A stretch of DNA of 58,921 bases from an uncultured Flavobacteriales bacterium (GTDB taxonomy: Bacteria > Bacteroidota > Bacteroidia > Flavobacteriales_D > Parvicellaceae), in contig CAJWIX010000005.1 of the NCBI GenBank assembly GCA_913042175.1, positions 1-58,921 of the forward strand. The letters are read 5' to 3'. Shown here one piece after another: positions 45,266-53,604 of the stretch; the stretch's first letter is position 1; each line of letters opens with the position of its first letter. Both the position numbers and the translations under genes were made by a program. The notes below the pieces were generated by a model. That model saw only the letters and a list, made by a program, of their open reading frames with translations. It was not told the origin of the DNA and did not search any database.

Positions 45266-46663
45266 ATGGAAAAATACGATGTAGTTGTTATAGGTTCTGG
45301 CCCTGGTGGCTATGTTGCAGCAATAAGATCTGCTCAATTGGGAATGAAAACTGCCATTATTGAAAAGTACAACACTCTTGGAGGAACCTGTTTAAATGTA
45401 GGTTGCATTCCTTCAAAAGCACTATTAGATTCGAGTGAACACTTTCATACTGCACTTCACGATTTTGAAAAACATGGTATAGACATCAATCAACCAAAAG
45501 TTAATTTACCTAAAATGATGTCTAGAAAAGATGAAGTAATTAAACAAACTTGTGATGGTGTTCAATTTTTAATGGACAAAAATAAAATTACTGTTTACAA
45601 TGGTTTGGGATCTTTTGTAGATGAAAACACCATTGCTATAAAAGGGGGAAAAGAAGATAAAATAACCGCAGATAAGATTATTATTGCTACTGGTTCTAAA
45701 CCTAACTTTTTTCCTGGAATGGAGCCAGACAAAAAAAGAATCATTACTTCAACTGAAGCTCTAAGCTTAAAAGAAGTCCCCAAACACATGATTGTTATTG
45801 GTGGAGGAGTAATTGGATTAGAATTGGGGTCTGTCTTTGGTAGACTAGGCGCTGAAGTTACGGTAATAGAATTTCAAGATGGATTACTTCCTACAATGGA
45901 TAAAACTCTTGGTAAAGAACTTATGAAAATTCTAAAAAAAGAAGGTTTTAAGTTCCTATTTAATCATGCCGTTCAAGAGGTTTCATCCACCAAAGAAGGT
46001 GTTTCACTTAAGGTGAAAAACAAAAAAGATGAAATTATCAACGTTGAAGGTGATTACTGCCTTGTTGCTGTTGGAAGAAAACCATATACAGAGGGATTAG
46101 GGTTAGAAAATACTAATGTTGAAACAGATAAAGCTGGAAGAATTGTTACCAATGAACATCTTCAAACTGCATCTAATCATATTTATGCCATTGGTGATGT
46201 AGTTAAGGGAGCCATGCTTGCCCATAAGGCGGAAGAAGAAGGTGTATATGTAGCTGAATTTATTGCCAATCAAAAACCACATTTAGATCATAACTTAATC
46301 CCTGGCGTTGTATATACTTGGCCAGAAGTGGCGGCTGTTGGCAAAACAGAAGATGAGTTAAAAGAAATTGGTGTAGATTACAAAGTAGGACAATTTCCAA
46401 TTCGAGCATTAGGAAGAGCTAGAGCTTCTATGGATATCCAAGGCTTAATAAAAATTATTTCTGATAAAGAAACTGATGAAGTCCTAGGAGTACACATGAT
46501 TGCTCCAAGAGCTGCAGATTTAATTATGGAAGCTGTAGTGGCCATGGAATACCGAGCAAGTGCAGAAGATATTGCTAGAATATGCCATCCTCACCCAACA
46601 TATAGTGAAGCTGTAAAAGAAGCTGCTTTAGCTGCTACAGAGAGCAGACCTCTACACATTTAA
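45266..46663 (+). CDS. lpdA: Dihydrolipoyl dehydrogenase (E3)
   Basis: FAD enzyme that reoxidises lipoyl groups of 2-oxoacid dehydrogenases and of the glycine cleavage H-protein, so it links functionally to gcvP in this window. The 465 residues have DVVVIGSGPGGYVAAIRSAQ (5-24), the redox-active CLNVGCIPSK (Cys42/Cys47), the NAD-binding IGGGVIGLELGSVFGRLG (about 174-191), the second FAD motif AIGDVVKGAMLAHKA, and the C-terminal His-Glu region ICHPHPTYSEAVKEA. hemH starts two bases after its stop. Confidence 0.97.
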   Translation: MEKYDVVVIGSGPGGYVAAIRSAQLGMKTAIIEKYNTLGGTCLNVGCIPSKALLDSSEHFHTALHDFEKHGIDINQPKVNLPKMMSRKDEVIKQTCDGVQFLMDKNKITVYNGLGSFVDENTIAIKGGKEDKITADKIIIATGSKPNFFPGMEPDKKRIITSTEALSLKEVPKHMIVIGGGVIGLELGSVFGRLGAEVTVIEFQDGLLPTMDKTLGKELMKILKKEGFKFLFNHAVQEVSSTKEGVSLKVKNKKDEIINVEGDYCLVAVGRKPYTEGLGLENTNVETDKAGRIVTNEHLQTASNHIYAIGDVVKGAMLAHKAEEEGVYVAEFIANQKPHLDHNLIPGVVYTWPEVAAVGKTEDELKEIGVDYKVGQFPIRALGRARASMDIQGLIKIISDKETDEVLGVHMIAPRAADLIMEAVVAMEYRASAEDIARICHPHPTYSEAVKEAALAATESRPLHI

Positions 46664-46664
46664 A

Positions 46665-47690
46665 ATGAGTAAAAAAACAGGTGTTTTAATAGTTAATTTA
46701 GGTACACCAGATAGCCCTTCAACTTCTGATGTAAAAAAATATCTTTCTGAATTTTTAAATGATCCAAGGGTAATTGATATAAATCCTTTGGGAAGAAAAA
46801 TTTTAGTTAATGGTATAATAGTCCCAACTAGAGGTCCCAAATCTGCAAAAGAATACAAGAAACTATTTAAAATTGGGAATGGGGCTTCTCCACTTTTAAC
46901 TTATGGTGAAAATTTACTAAAGCTAGTTAGAGAAATTGGACACCAACAATTTGATGTAGAATTAGCCATGAGATATGGTAATCCAAGTATGGATTCTGTT
47001 TTGGAAAAAATGAGATTGGCTAATTATGATCAAATCATACTTTTCCCTTTGTATCCACAATATGCCTCTGCCACTACGGGATCAATTATAGAAAAAGCAT
47101 TTAAAATCATATCTCGTTGGTGGGTAATTCCAGAAATTAAAATTATTGGCCAATTCTATGATGACTATAGATATTTAAGTTGTATAAAGCATATTGCATC
47201 ATCATTTAACCTAAATGATTATGATCATATATTGTTCTCTTATCATGGTGTGCCTGAGCGTCATGTAAATAAAGTTTACCTTGATGGAACTCCTTGTAAA
47301 GATCATCACTGTGAAGAGGAAGTTAATCATGACAATAAAATGTGTTACAAGGCAACATGTTATGCAACTACAGCCCACTTAACTAAGATGCTTAATATTC
47401 CTGAAGATAAGTACACTACTACTTTTCAATCTAGATTAGGTAAAGATCCATGGTTAGAACCATATACTGATCAAACAGTTGAGGGATTAGCCAAAAAAGG
47501 GATTAAAAAAATGCTTGTTTTCTCTCCAGCTTTTGTAGCAGATTGCTTAGAAACCATATTAGAAATAAGTGAGGAAAATCAGGAAATATTTATTGAAAAT
47601 GGTGGTGAAAAATTAGACCTTGTTCCTGCCCTTAACGATAGTGAAGTTTGGGCAAAATGTGTAGTAAAAATTATTCAAGATTACATTTAA
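46665..47690 (+). CDS. hemH: Ferrochelatase
   Basis: Inserts Fe(II) into protoporphyrin IX, the last step of heme b synthesis, completing the set with hemL and hemJ. The 341 residues show VLIVNLGTPDSPSTSDVKKY (7-26), LFPLYPQYASATTGS (about 126-140), the metal-site LFSYHGVPERH (His near 195) and VFSPAFVADCLETILEI (about 286-302). A Cys-rich insert at 211-232 (C-x4-C-x10-C-x4-C) follows the metal-site His; similar inserts occur in some bacterial ferrochelatases. It is two bases from lpdA and three from pabB. Confidence 0.96.
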   Translation: MSKKTGVLIVNLGTPDSPSTSDVKKYLSEFLNDPRVIDINPLGRKILVNGIIVPTRGPKSAKEYKKLFKIGNGASPLLTYGENLLKLVREIGHQQFDVELAMRYGNPSMDSVLEKMRLANYDQIILFPLYPQYASATTGSIIEKAFKIISRWWVIPEIKIIGQFYDDYRYLSCIKHIASSFNLNDYDHILFSYHGVPERHVNKVYLDGTPCKDHHCEEEVNHDNKMCYKATCYATTAHLTKMLNIPEDKYTTTFQSRLGKDPWLEPYTDQTVEGLAKKGIKKMLVFSPAFVADCLETILEISEENQEIFIENGGEKLDLVPALNDSEVWAKCVVKIIQDYI

Positions 47691-47693
47691 ATT

Positions 47694-48800
47694 TTGGAAT
47701 TTGTTATTGGAGATGATCATTATTTAGGTTGTTTAGAACAATGGACTCCATCAAATAACCATACTCTTTTTGAAGAACTTGATCATTTTATTTCAAAAAA
47801 TGCTGGAAAACACATTTTGGTTTTTATTTCATATGACATAAAAAACCATATTGAAAATCTCGAAACCAGATGTAATGACACTTTGAATTTCCCCGAAATA
47901 TTATGTGTTGTTCCTGAGAAAAAAAATAAGTTTAGTGCCTTTAATATTCAGGAAAATAACGGAAAACAATCCATTGAATTTCATGCTCAAATTTCTAAAG
48001 AAAACTATTTGAAAAAAGTAAAGGCTATTAAAGGTCATATCCAAAAAGGGGATTTCTATGAAGCTAACTTTTGTTATGAATGGCAAGCAATTGTAAATCA
48101 ATTTAATGCAAAAAAAACATTTCAAAAATTAACTGAGCTTACCAATGCTCCTTATAGAGTATACGCAGATTTAGCCAATCATAATATCATCAGTGCTAGT
48201 CCTGAGCTTTTTCTTAAAAAAAGAGGAAACTCACTGTTTTCAAGTCCAATTAAAGGTACTAGAGCAAGATCAATCATCCCGGATGTAGATCACAAAATGA
48301 AAACAGAACTAATGGAAAGCGAAAAAGAAAGAGCGGAAAATATTATGATTGTTGATTTGGTTAGAAATGATTTAAGTAAAGTAGCCAAAAAAAATAGTGT
48401 TCAAGTAGATGAATTATGTAAGGTTTATACATTTAAAAACATTCATCAAATGATTTCTACTATTTCTTGCGAATTGAAAGAAAACATTTCATTTAGTGAA
48501 TTAATAAAGGCTACATTTCCTATGGGTTCTATGACTGGTGCACCAAAGATAAAAGTCATGGAGATAATGGATCAATATGAGCCTTCTAGAAGGGGCATTT
48601 ACTCCGGAACAATTGGGGTTATACAACCAAATGGCGACTTTGATTTAAATGTGGTAATTCGAACTCTAGTTTATAATAAGTTAAAACAATTACTATCTTT
48701 TCATGTGGGAGGAGCAATTACAATGAAAAGTTCTCCAGAAGATGAATATCAAGAAACATTGGTAAAGGCAGCTTCTTTATTTAAAGCATGTGAGTCATAA
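47694..48800 (+). CDS. pabB: Aminodeoxychorismate synthase component I / chorismate-binding protein
   Basis: 368-residue chorismate-using enzyme for p-aminobenzoate in folate synthesis. The start is TTG at 47694. The chorismate-binding domain covers about 105-365: KGDFYEANFCYEWQ, SPELFLKK, the active-site Lys in SPIKGTRARS (about 183-192), RAENIMIVDLVRNDLSKVAK, HQMISTI, FPMGSMTGAPK and RRGIYSGTIG. PIKGT with a catalytic Lys favours PabB over anthranilate or isochorismate synthases. The amidotransferase (pabA) and lyase (pabC) are not in this window. Its stop overlaps the tilS start (TAATG). Confidence 0.88.
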   Translation: MEFVIGDDHYLGCLEQWTPSNNHTLFEELDHFISKNAGKHILVFISYDIKNHIENLETRCNDTLNFPEILCVVPEKKNKFSAFNIQENNGKQSIEFHAQISKENYLKKVKAIKGHIQKGDFYEANFCYEWQAIVNQFNAKKTFQKLTELTNAPYRVYADLANHNIISASPELFLKKRGNSLFSSPIKGTRARSIIPDVDHKMKTELMESEKERAENIMIVDLVRNDLSKVAKKNSVQVDELCKVYTFKNIHQMISTISCELKENISFSELIKATFPMGSMTGAPKIKVMEIMDQYEPSRRGIYSGTIGVIQPNGDFDLNVVIRTLVYNKLKQLLSFHVGGAITMKSSPEDEYQETLVKAASLFKACES

Positions 48801-50098
48801 TGGATTATAAAAAAACATACCTCAATTTTTTTAGTGCCAATAATATTGCTCAAGAAAGTTCATTTCTATTGGCGGTATCAGGAGGTATAGATTCCATGAG
48901 TTTACTTCATTTAGCCATTTCATGTAAGCAAAGAATTCAAGTAGCACATATTAATTATCAACTTAGAGGAAATGATAGTGATTTAGATGAAAAATTAGTT
49001 GCTAACTATTGTAAGCAGAAGGGTGTCACAGCTCATATTAAAAAAGCAACCATCTCATCTGATAAAAATATTCAGCTAGAAGCCAGGAAAATTAGATACG
49101 CTTTTTTTAAAGAAGTAGTAAAAAAGGAAAAGTTGGACTATATAATAACTGCACATCAACAAAATGATGATCAAGAAACATTTATTCTCAACATAATCAG
49201 AGGAAGTGGTTTAGCCGGTTTAAAAGCAATCCCATTTAAAAGAGATAATATTCTAAGACCTTTATTAAACTTTAATAAAAGTCAACTGAAAAAATATGCC
49301 TCTCAAAATAAAATTCCATATAGAGAAGATATCTCCAATTTTTCAGATAAATATGATAGAAATTTCATAAGAAATAATGTGCTCCCCATTTTGTATAAAA
49401 AGTTTACTCAATCCGAAAATGGTATAGCGAAATCCATTCAATTTATCAAAAAGGACAATACGCTTCTCCATGAACTAGTAGATGAAAAGCTAAAACCATA
49501 TATAAAACAAAATAAAGATTCTATTACGCTAAATTATTCGCCAACTATCTCTAATCATTGTTACGCCATATATCTCACGAAATTTGGATTTAATCATGAT
49601 CAAATTGAAAGTTGGATTAACCAAAAAAGTCAATCTGGAAAATTCATTTACAATGAAAAATACCGATTAGTTCAAGATCGTAACTGTTGGATTATTAGTG
49701 CTGTCAGAAATAATACAAACAATCAAACATATATAGTTCATGAAAATGAAATATTGACCTATCCAATACATCTAAATTGCAAGGTACATTCATCTGTAAA
49801 CAAATCTTTTAAATCAGATTCAAACATAGCCTTCTTTAATCTTGAAAAACTATCTTTTCCTCTTGAGCTAAGAAAATGGAAGAGTGGCGATAAAATGAAG
49901 CCACTTGGCATGAAGGGGAACAAAAAAATAAGTGACATATTAATAGATAAGAAAATACCTTTAACTGAAAAAGAGAAAACTTATGTATTAATTTCTAATA
50001 ATGAAATTATTTGGCTTGTGGGAGTAACAATTAGCGATGATTACAAAGTTATTTCAACATTAAAAAGCACATATGAAGTAATATACACACCCCAATAA
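48800..50098 (+). CDS. tilS: tRNA(Ile)-lysidine synthase
   Basis: Adds lysine to C34 of the CAU-anticodon isoleucine tRNA, changing its codon specificity to AUA. The ATP-pyrophosphatase PP-loop SGGIDS is at residues 27-32. QVAHINYQLRGNDSD (about 52-66), TAHQQNDDQETFILNIIRGSG (in part) and PYREDISNFSDKYDRNFIRN (in part) follow. The C-terminal TilS domain has LRKWKSGDKMKPLGMKGNKK (about 352-371) and SDILIDKKIP. At 432 residues it is full length. It is probably co-transcribed with lpdA, hemH and pabB. Confidence 0.95.
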   Translation: MDYKKTYLNFFSANNIAQESSFLLAVSGGIDSMSLLHLAISCKQRIQVAHINYQLRGNDSDLDEKLVANYCKQKGVTAHIKKATISSDKNIQLEARKIRYAFFKEVVKKEKLDYIITAHQQNDDQETFILNIIRGSGLAGLKAIPFKRDNILRPLLNFNKSQLKKYASQNKIPYREDISNFSDKYDRNFIRNNVLPILYKKFTQSENGIAKSIQFIKKDNTLLHELVDEKLKPYIKQNKDSITLNYSPTISNHCYAIYLTKFGFNHDQIESWINQKSQSGKFIYNEKYRLVQDRNCWIISAVRNNTNNQTYIVHENEILTYPIHLNCKVHSSVNKSFKSDSNIAFFNLEKLSFPLELRKWKSGDKMKPLGMKGNKKISDILIDKKIPLTEKEKTYVLISNNEIIWLVGVTISDDYKVISTLKSTYEVIYTPQ

Positions 50099-50167
50099 TT
50101 GGAGCAAAATTTTGGAAAATTGATAGTTTTTTTGTAATTTTTCTAATCATTCTTATCGTAAATAACT

Positions 50168-50452
50168 ATGACTTCAACTCCTACTCTTATTGAAAAAGAA
50201 AATGTGGCTGATTTACTATTCCCAACTCAAGCTATAGATAAAACAAAAGAGGATATGGTTAAACTTATCCAAAAATTAAGAAGATCTATGGTGTTAGGAA
50301 ATATTCACAGAACCAAAATGAGGATAATTTTTGAAGACAACATTGGACTTAAAGAAGTGAGAACAACAATTTGGGCTGTGGGAGATAAAAACATTGTGCT
50401 CAAAAAAGGAGTAGTTATACCAATTAACAGATTGGTAGACGTCATACTTTAA
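50168..50452 (+). CDS. Small conserved cytoplasmic protein of unknown function
   Basis: 94-residue soluble protein without signal or membrane segments. An N-terminal helix (about 22-40, TKEDMVKLIQKLRRSMVLG) is followed by a beta-rich part (KMRIIFEDNIGLKEVRTTIW, then GDKNIVLKKGVVIPINRLVDV). The sequence looks well conserved and compact, and similar unnamed proteins are known from Bacteroidota, where the second half reads as a small beta-barrel. A TTG (50113-50115) and TAATTTTT about 20 bases further form a possible promoter. No enzymatic motif is visible. It stands between tilS and the DsbD-type genes, with about 70 bases on each side. Confidence 0.75.
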   Translation: MTSTPTLIEKENVADLLFPTQAIDKTKEDMVKLIQKLRRSMVLGNIHRTKMRIIFEDNIGLKEVRTTIWAVGDKNIVLKKGVVIPINRLVDVIL

Positions 50453-50480
50453 TTTTTACATATATATTTCAAATATTAGC

Positions 50481-50510
50481 TTGGTTCAAATAAATATCCT
50501 TGTAAATTTG
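50481..50510 (+). promoter_or_regulatory. Putative promoter of the DsbD-type gene trio
   Basis: TTG at 50481-50483, a 19-base spacer, and TAAATTTG at 50503-50510, an exact TAnnTTTG match. The leader to the ATG at 50525 is about 8-10 bases. Confidence 0.6.
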
Positions 50511-50524
50511 ATTCAAAAAAATTT

Positions 50525-51148
50525 ATGTACTTCATAAAATGTATCTATAAATTACCCATTTGTGCAGTACTCCTTTTAATCGCCACTGGAGTTATTTCGC
50601 AAGAATCCATTGATACCACTACTAAAGTTAAAGAAGACCCTAGGGACAAGGTTAAATATCAAATATCCTTGGAACAAAATAATTGTGAAGCATACATTAT
50701 AGCCACAATTGATATTATTGATGGGTGGCACATCAATGGTGCCAACTTACCTATGGATTGTTATTCTTTACCTACGGAGATATTACTTGTAGAAGACACT
50801 TCTTTTTTTACTGATTCTGACTCCATAATAGAACCAGAATATGAAGAAATATATGATAAAGTAGCCAAAGAGATGCTTTACCTACACGATAGCACTGTAA
50901 TCATGAAGAAAAAAATTACAATTCATGCTGATAGTAGTTTTATATTAAAAGGCGTTTTTTCATTTCAAACTTGTGATGACGTACATTGTTTACCTCCGTT
51001 TTCAGATGAATTTAGTTTAACTGTTTCTGGTTGTAATGAAAATTTAAAACCAGATGAAAAAACATCAAATAACTTGATATTTTTAATTCTTGGTGGAGCT
51101 ATTATTTTTATCACTTCAATTGTTATTTTAAGAAAGAGAAAAGGATGA
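50525..51148 (+). CDS. DsbD N-terminal-type domain protein with C-terminal membrane anchor
   Basis: 207-residue exported protein: an N-terminal signal or membrane segment (about 7-25), a periplasmic beta domain like the N-terminal domain of DsbD (about 38-178), then one C-terminal membrane helix (LIFLILGGAIIFITSIVIL) with a basic tail. The family features are an IIDGWHINGANLP stretch and a redox-type Cys pair in FQTCDDVHCLPPFSDEF (C-x4-C). It lacks the central membrane domain and thioredoxin domain of DsbD. It overlaps the full DsbD gene downstream by four bases. It probably receives or relays reducing equivalents in the periplasm (inference). Confidence 0.78.
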   Translation: MYFIKCIYKLPICAVLLLIATGVISQESIDTTTKVKEDPRDKVKYQISLEQNNCEAYIIATIDIIDGWHINGANLPMDCYSLPTEILLVEDTSFFTDSDSIIEPEYEEIYDKVAKEMLYLHDSTVIMKKKITIHADSSFILKGVFSFQTCDDVHCLPPFSDEFSLTVSGCNENLKPDEKTSNNLIFLILGGAIIFITSIVILRKRKG

Positions 51149-53163
51149 ATTTATCAAAACTTACATCAGCTTTACTGACCATTTTTTTTACACTATTCTA
51201 CGCTTATGGTTTTGCAGAAGAGCCTATCAAATGGAATGTTAGGTCGAATAATCTTGGTAATCAGGAATATGAAGTAACCATTACTGCTAATTTGGAAAAT
51301 GGCTGGCATTTATATTCACAATTTCTTGAAAGTGATGAGGGTCCATTATCTACTTACATCACCTACAACTTAAATGGTGTTTTTGAAACTATTGGACCAA
51401 CCAAAGAAATTAATGTCGAAAATGAATTTGATCCTGTTTGGGAAATGGAAATAAGTTTCTTTAGTCATGTTGCCGTTTTTAAACAACGTATTAAAGCATT
51501 AAACCCAGATTCCATGTTATTTACAGGAAATGTGAACTACATGATTTGTGATGATCAACAATGCTTACCTCCTGAAGATTACTCCTTTGAAGTAGATTTA
51601 AGTATGGGAAAAGCCATTGAGAAAGAGGTAGTTTATAAAACAGACAGCTCTACCTTATCTATAATTCCCAAAATAGACAACCTAGATTTAAGCTCTCCCG
51701 TTATTGATACATGTGGAGAAATGGAAGAAGAGAATAAAAGTTTTTGGTTGCTTCTTGTTATGGGGTTTTTAGGAGGACTCATTTCTTTGTTTACTCCCTG
51801 TGTTTTTCCAATGGTTCCGCTAACTGTTAGCTTCTTTACTAAAGGTGGGCAAGAAAAAGGATCTGGCATTGGTAAAGCATTATTATATGGAGGGTCAATT
51901 ATATTAGTCTATGTGTCTTTAAGTTTACCATTCTACATTCAAGGTACTGACCCTGAAGTGCTCAATAAGATTTCTTCAAGTGCAATACTAAACATCATAT
52001 TCTTTATCATCTTTTTGGTTTTTGCCTTCTCCTTTTTTGGGTATTATGAATTGACACTTCCAACAAGCTGGGCTAATAAAGCTGATAAGGCTGCTGATAT
52101 AGGTGGTATTGTTGGAGTTATGTTTATGGCACTTGTTTTAGCCATAGTATCTTTTTCATGTACCGGTCCACTATTAGGTTCTGTTTTAGCTGGCTCATTA
52201 GACAAAGGCCCTGTACCTATTACTATGGCCATGTTGGGATTTGGTATTGGTTTAGGTCTACCTTTTACCATTTTTGCTGCATTTCCTTCCATTATGAAAT
52301 CACTCCCTCAATCGGGAGGTTGGTTGAATTCCGTAAAAGTAGTTTTGGGTTTTGCAGAGTTAGCTTTGGCTTTTAAATTCCTCTCCACTGCAGATCTTGT
52401 AGAACACTGGGGATACTTAAAATATGAAGCTTTCCTAATTATTTGGATACTCTGTGCTATTGGAACTACATTGTATTTATTTGGATGGATTAAATTTCCT
52501 CATGATAGCCCTATTACTAAGCTAAAACCAACAAGAATTATAATTGCATTGGTTTTTGCTGTTTTAGGCATATACTTCGCCCTTGGATTTCGAGTTAATG
52601 AAAAAACTAATACCTATATTTCACTAAACTTATTGAGTGGTATAGCTCCTCCTGTTTCATATAGCTGGTTGTATCCCAGTGAATGTCCCAATGGGCTTGA
52701 TTGTTTTCATGATTTTGAAACAGCGTTATTACATAGTAAAGAAGTAAACAAACCTCTTTTAATAGACTTTACTGGTCATGCTTGTGTAAATTGTAGACGA
52801 ATGGAAGACAAAGTTTGGAGTGAAAAACAAGTATTAAACATTATAAAAAATAAATACATTTTAGTCTCTCTATATGTAGATGATCGTAAAGAATTGCCTA
52901 AGGAACTTCAAGGAGAAATAACCATTAAAATGCAGGACGGTACTAAAAAGCAAAAGAAAATAAGAACAGTTGGTGACAAATGGGCCACATTTGAAGCCAA
53001 TGTTTTTCAAAAAGTATCTCAACCATTTTATGTTTTATTAAGTCCAGACGGTAAATTACTTACCCACCCTAAAAGTTATACGCCAAATATTAATGAATAT
53101 GCTTCTTGGTTGAATTGTGGAGTTGAAGCTTGGGGTCAATTAAATAAAACAACATCTCTTTAG
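51145..53163 (+). CDS. dsbD: Protein-disulfide reductase DsbD-like (thioredoxin family)
   Basis: 672-residue inner-membrane protein carrying electrons from cytoplasmic thioredoxin to periplasmic proteins. Three parts are visible. The N-terminal domain (about 24-155) has the Cys pair Cys135/Cys140 in CDDQQCLPP. The central eight-helix membrane domain (about 195-470) has the paired cysteines Cys219 (FTPCVFPMVP) and Cys339 (SFSCTGPLLG). The C-terminal thioredoxin-like domain (about 520-672) has Cys547-Val-Asn-Cys550. All six redox cysteines of DsbD are present. It overlaps the upstream gene by four bases, and the next gene begins immediately after its stop. Confidence 0.92.
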   Translation: MNLSKLTSALLTIFFTLFYAYGFAEEPIKWNVRSNNLGNQEYEVTITANLENGWHLYSQFLESDEGPLSTYITYNLNGVFETIGPTKEINVENEFDPVWEMEISFFSHVAVFKQRIKALNPDSMLFTGNVNYMICDDQQCLPPEDYSFEVDLSMGKAIEKEVVYKTDSSTLSIIPKIDNLDLSSPVIDTCGEMEEENKSFWLLLVMGFLGGLISLFTPCVFPMVPLTVSFFTKGGQEKGSGIGKALLYGGSIILVYVSLSLPFYIQGTDPEVLNKISSSAILNIIFFIIFLVFAFSFFGYYELTLPTSWANKADKAADIGGIVGVMFMALVLAIVSFSCTGPLLGSVLAGSLDKGPVPITMAMLGFGIGLGLPFTIFAAFPSIMKSLPQSGGWLNSVKVVLGFAELALAFKFLSTADLVEHWGYLKYEAFLIIWILCAIGTTLYLFGWIKFPHDSPITKLKPTRIIIALVFAVLGIYFALGFRVNEKTNTYISLNLLSGIAPPVSYSWLYPSECPNGLDCFHDFETALLHSKEVNKPLLIDFTGHACVNCRRMEDKVWSEKQVLNIIKNKYILVSLYVDDRKELPKELQGEITIKMQDGTKKQKKIRTVGDKWATFEANVFQKVSQPFYVLLSPDGKLLTHPKSYTPNINEYASWLNCGVEAWGQLNKTTSL

Positions 53164-53604
53164 ATGTATAAAATAATTCTATGTGTTAGTCTTTTGATAA
53201 CAACATCAATTATTGCTCAAAAGACTGTCAAATGGAGTACCTCATTTGATGAAACAAAACTACAAGTAAATTTTAATGCTAAAATTGAAAAAGGATGGCA
53301 TCTATACGCAATATATGTGCCTCAACCGGACGATGGTCCCTTGCCAACTATTATAAAATATAAAACAGTTAAAGGAGTTAATTTAATAGATTCTCTAGTT
53401 CAAGAAAAACCTATAATATTTTATGACAAAAATTTTGGGATGAACTTAGCCTATTATGAAGATTCCACATCATTCAAACAAAAAATTGAATTCAAACAAA
53501 AAAAAGGAAAAATAGATGGAGTTATTGATTATATGACCTGTAATGATAAAATGTGTATTCCCTACAATTGGTCATTTGAAATTAAACTTAGTCATCCAAA
53601 TTAG
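53164..53604 (+). CDS. Stand-alone DsbD N-terminal-type domain protein
   Basis: 146-residue exported protein with a signal peptide (about 1-18, ending TSIIAQ) and a single DsbD N-terminal-type domain: [20 protein letters not shown] (about 40-59) and the Cys pair [18 protein letters not shown] near residues 123-140 (C-x4-C). It has no membrane anchor, so it is probably soluble in the periplasm. It begins directly after the dsbD stop codon and resembles the N-terminal part of that protein, which suggests a duplication. Its last 17 bases overlap the 3' end of the convergent metH gene. Confidence 0.8.
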   Translation: MYKIILCVSLLITTSIIAQKTVKWSTSFDETKLQVNFNAKIEKGWHLYAIYVPQPDDGPLPTIIKYKTVKGVNLIDSLVQEKPIIFYDKNFGMNLAYYEDSTSFKQKIEFKQKKGKIDGVIDYMTCNDKMCIPYNWSFEIKLSHPN

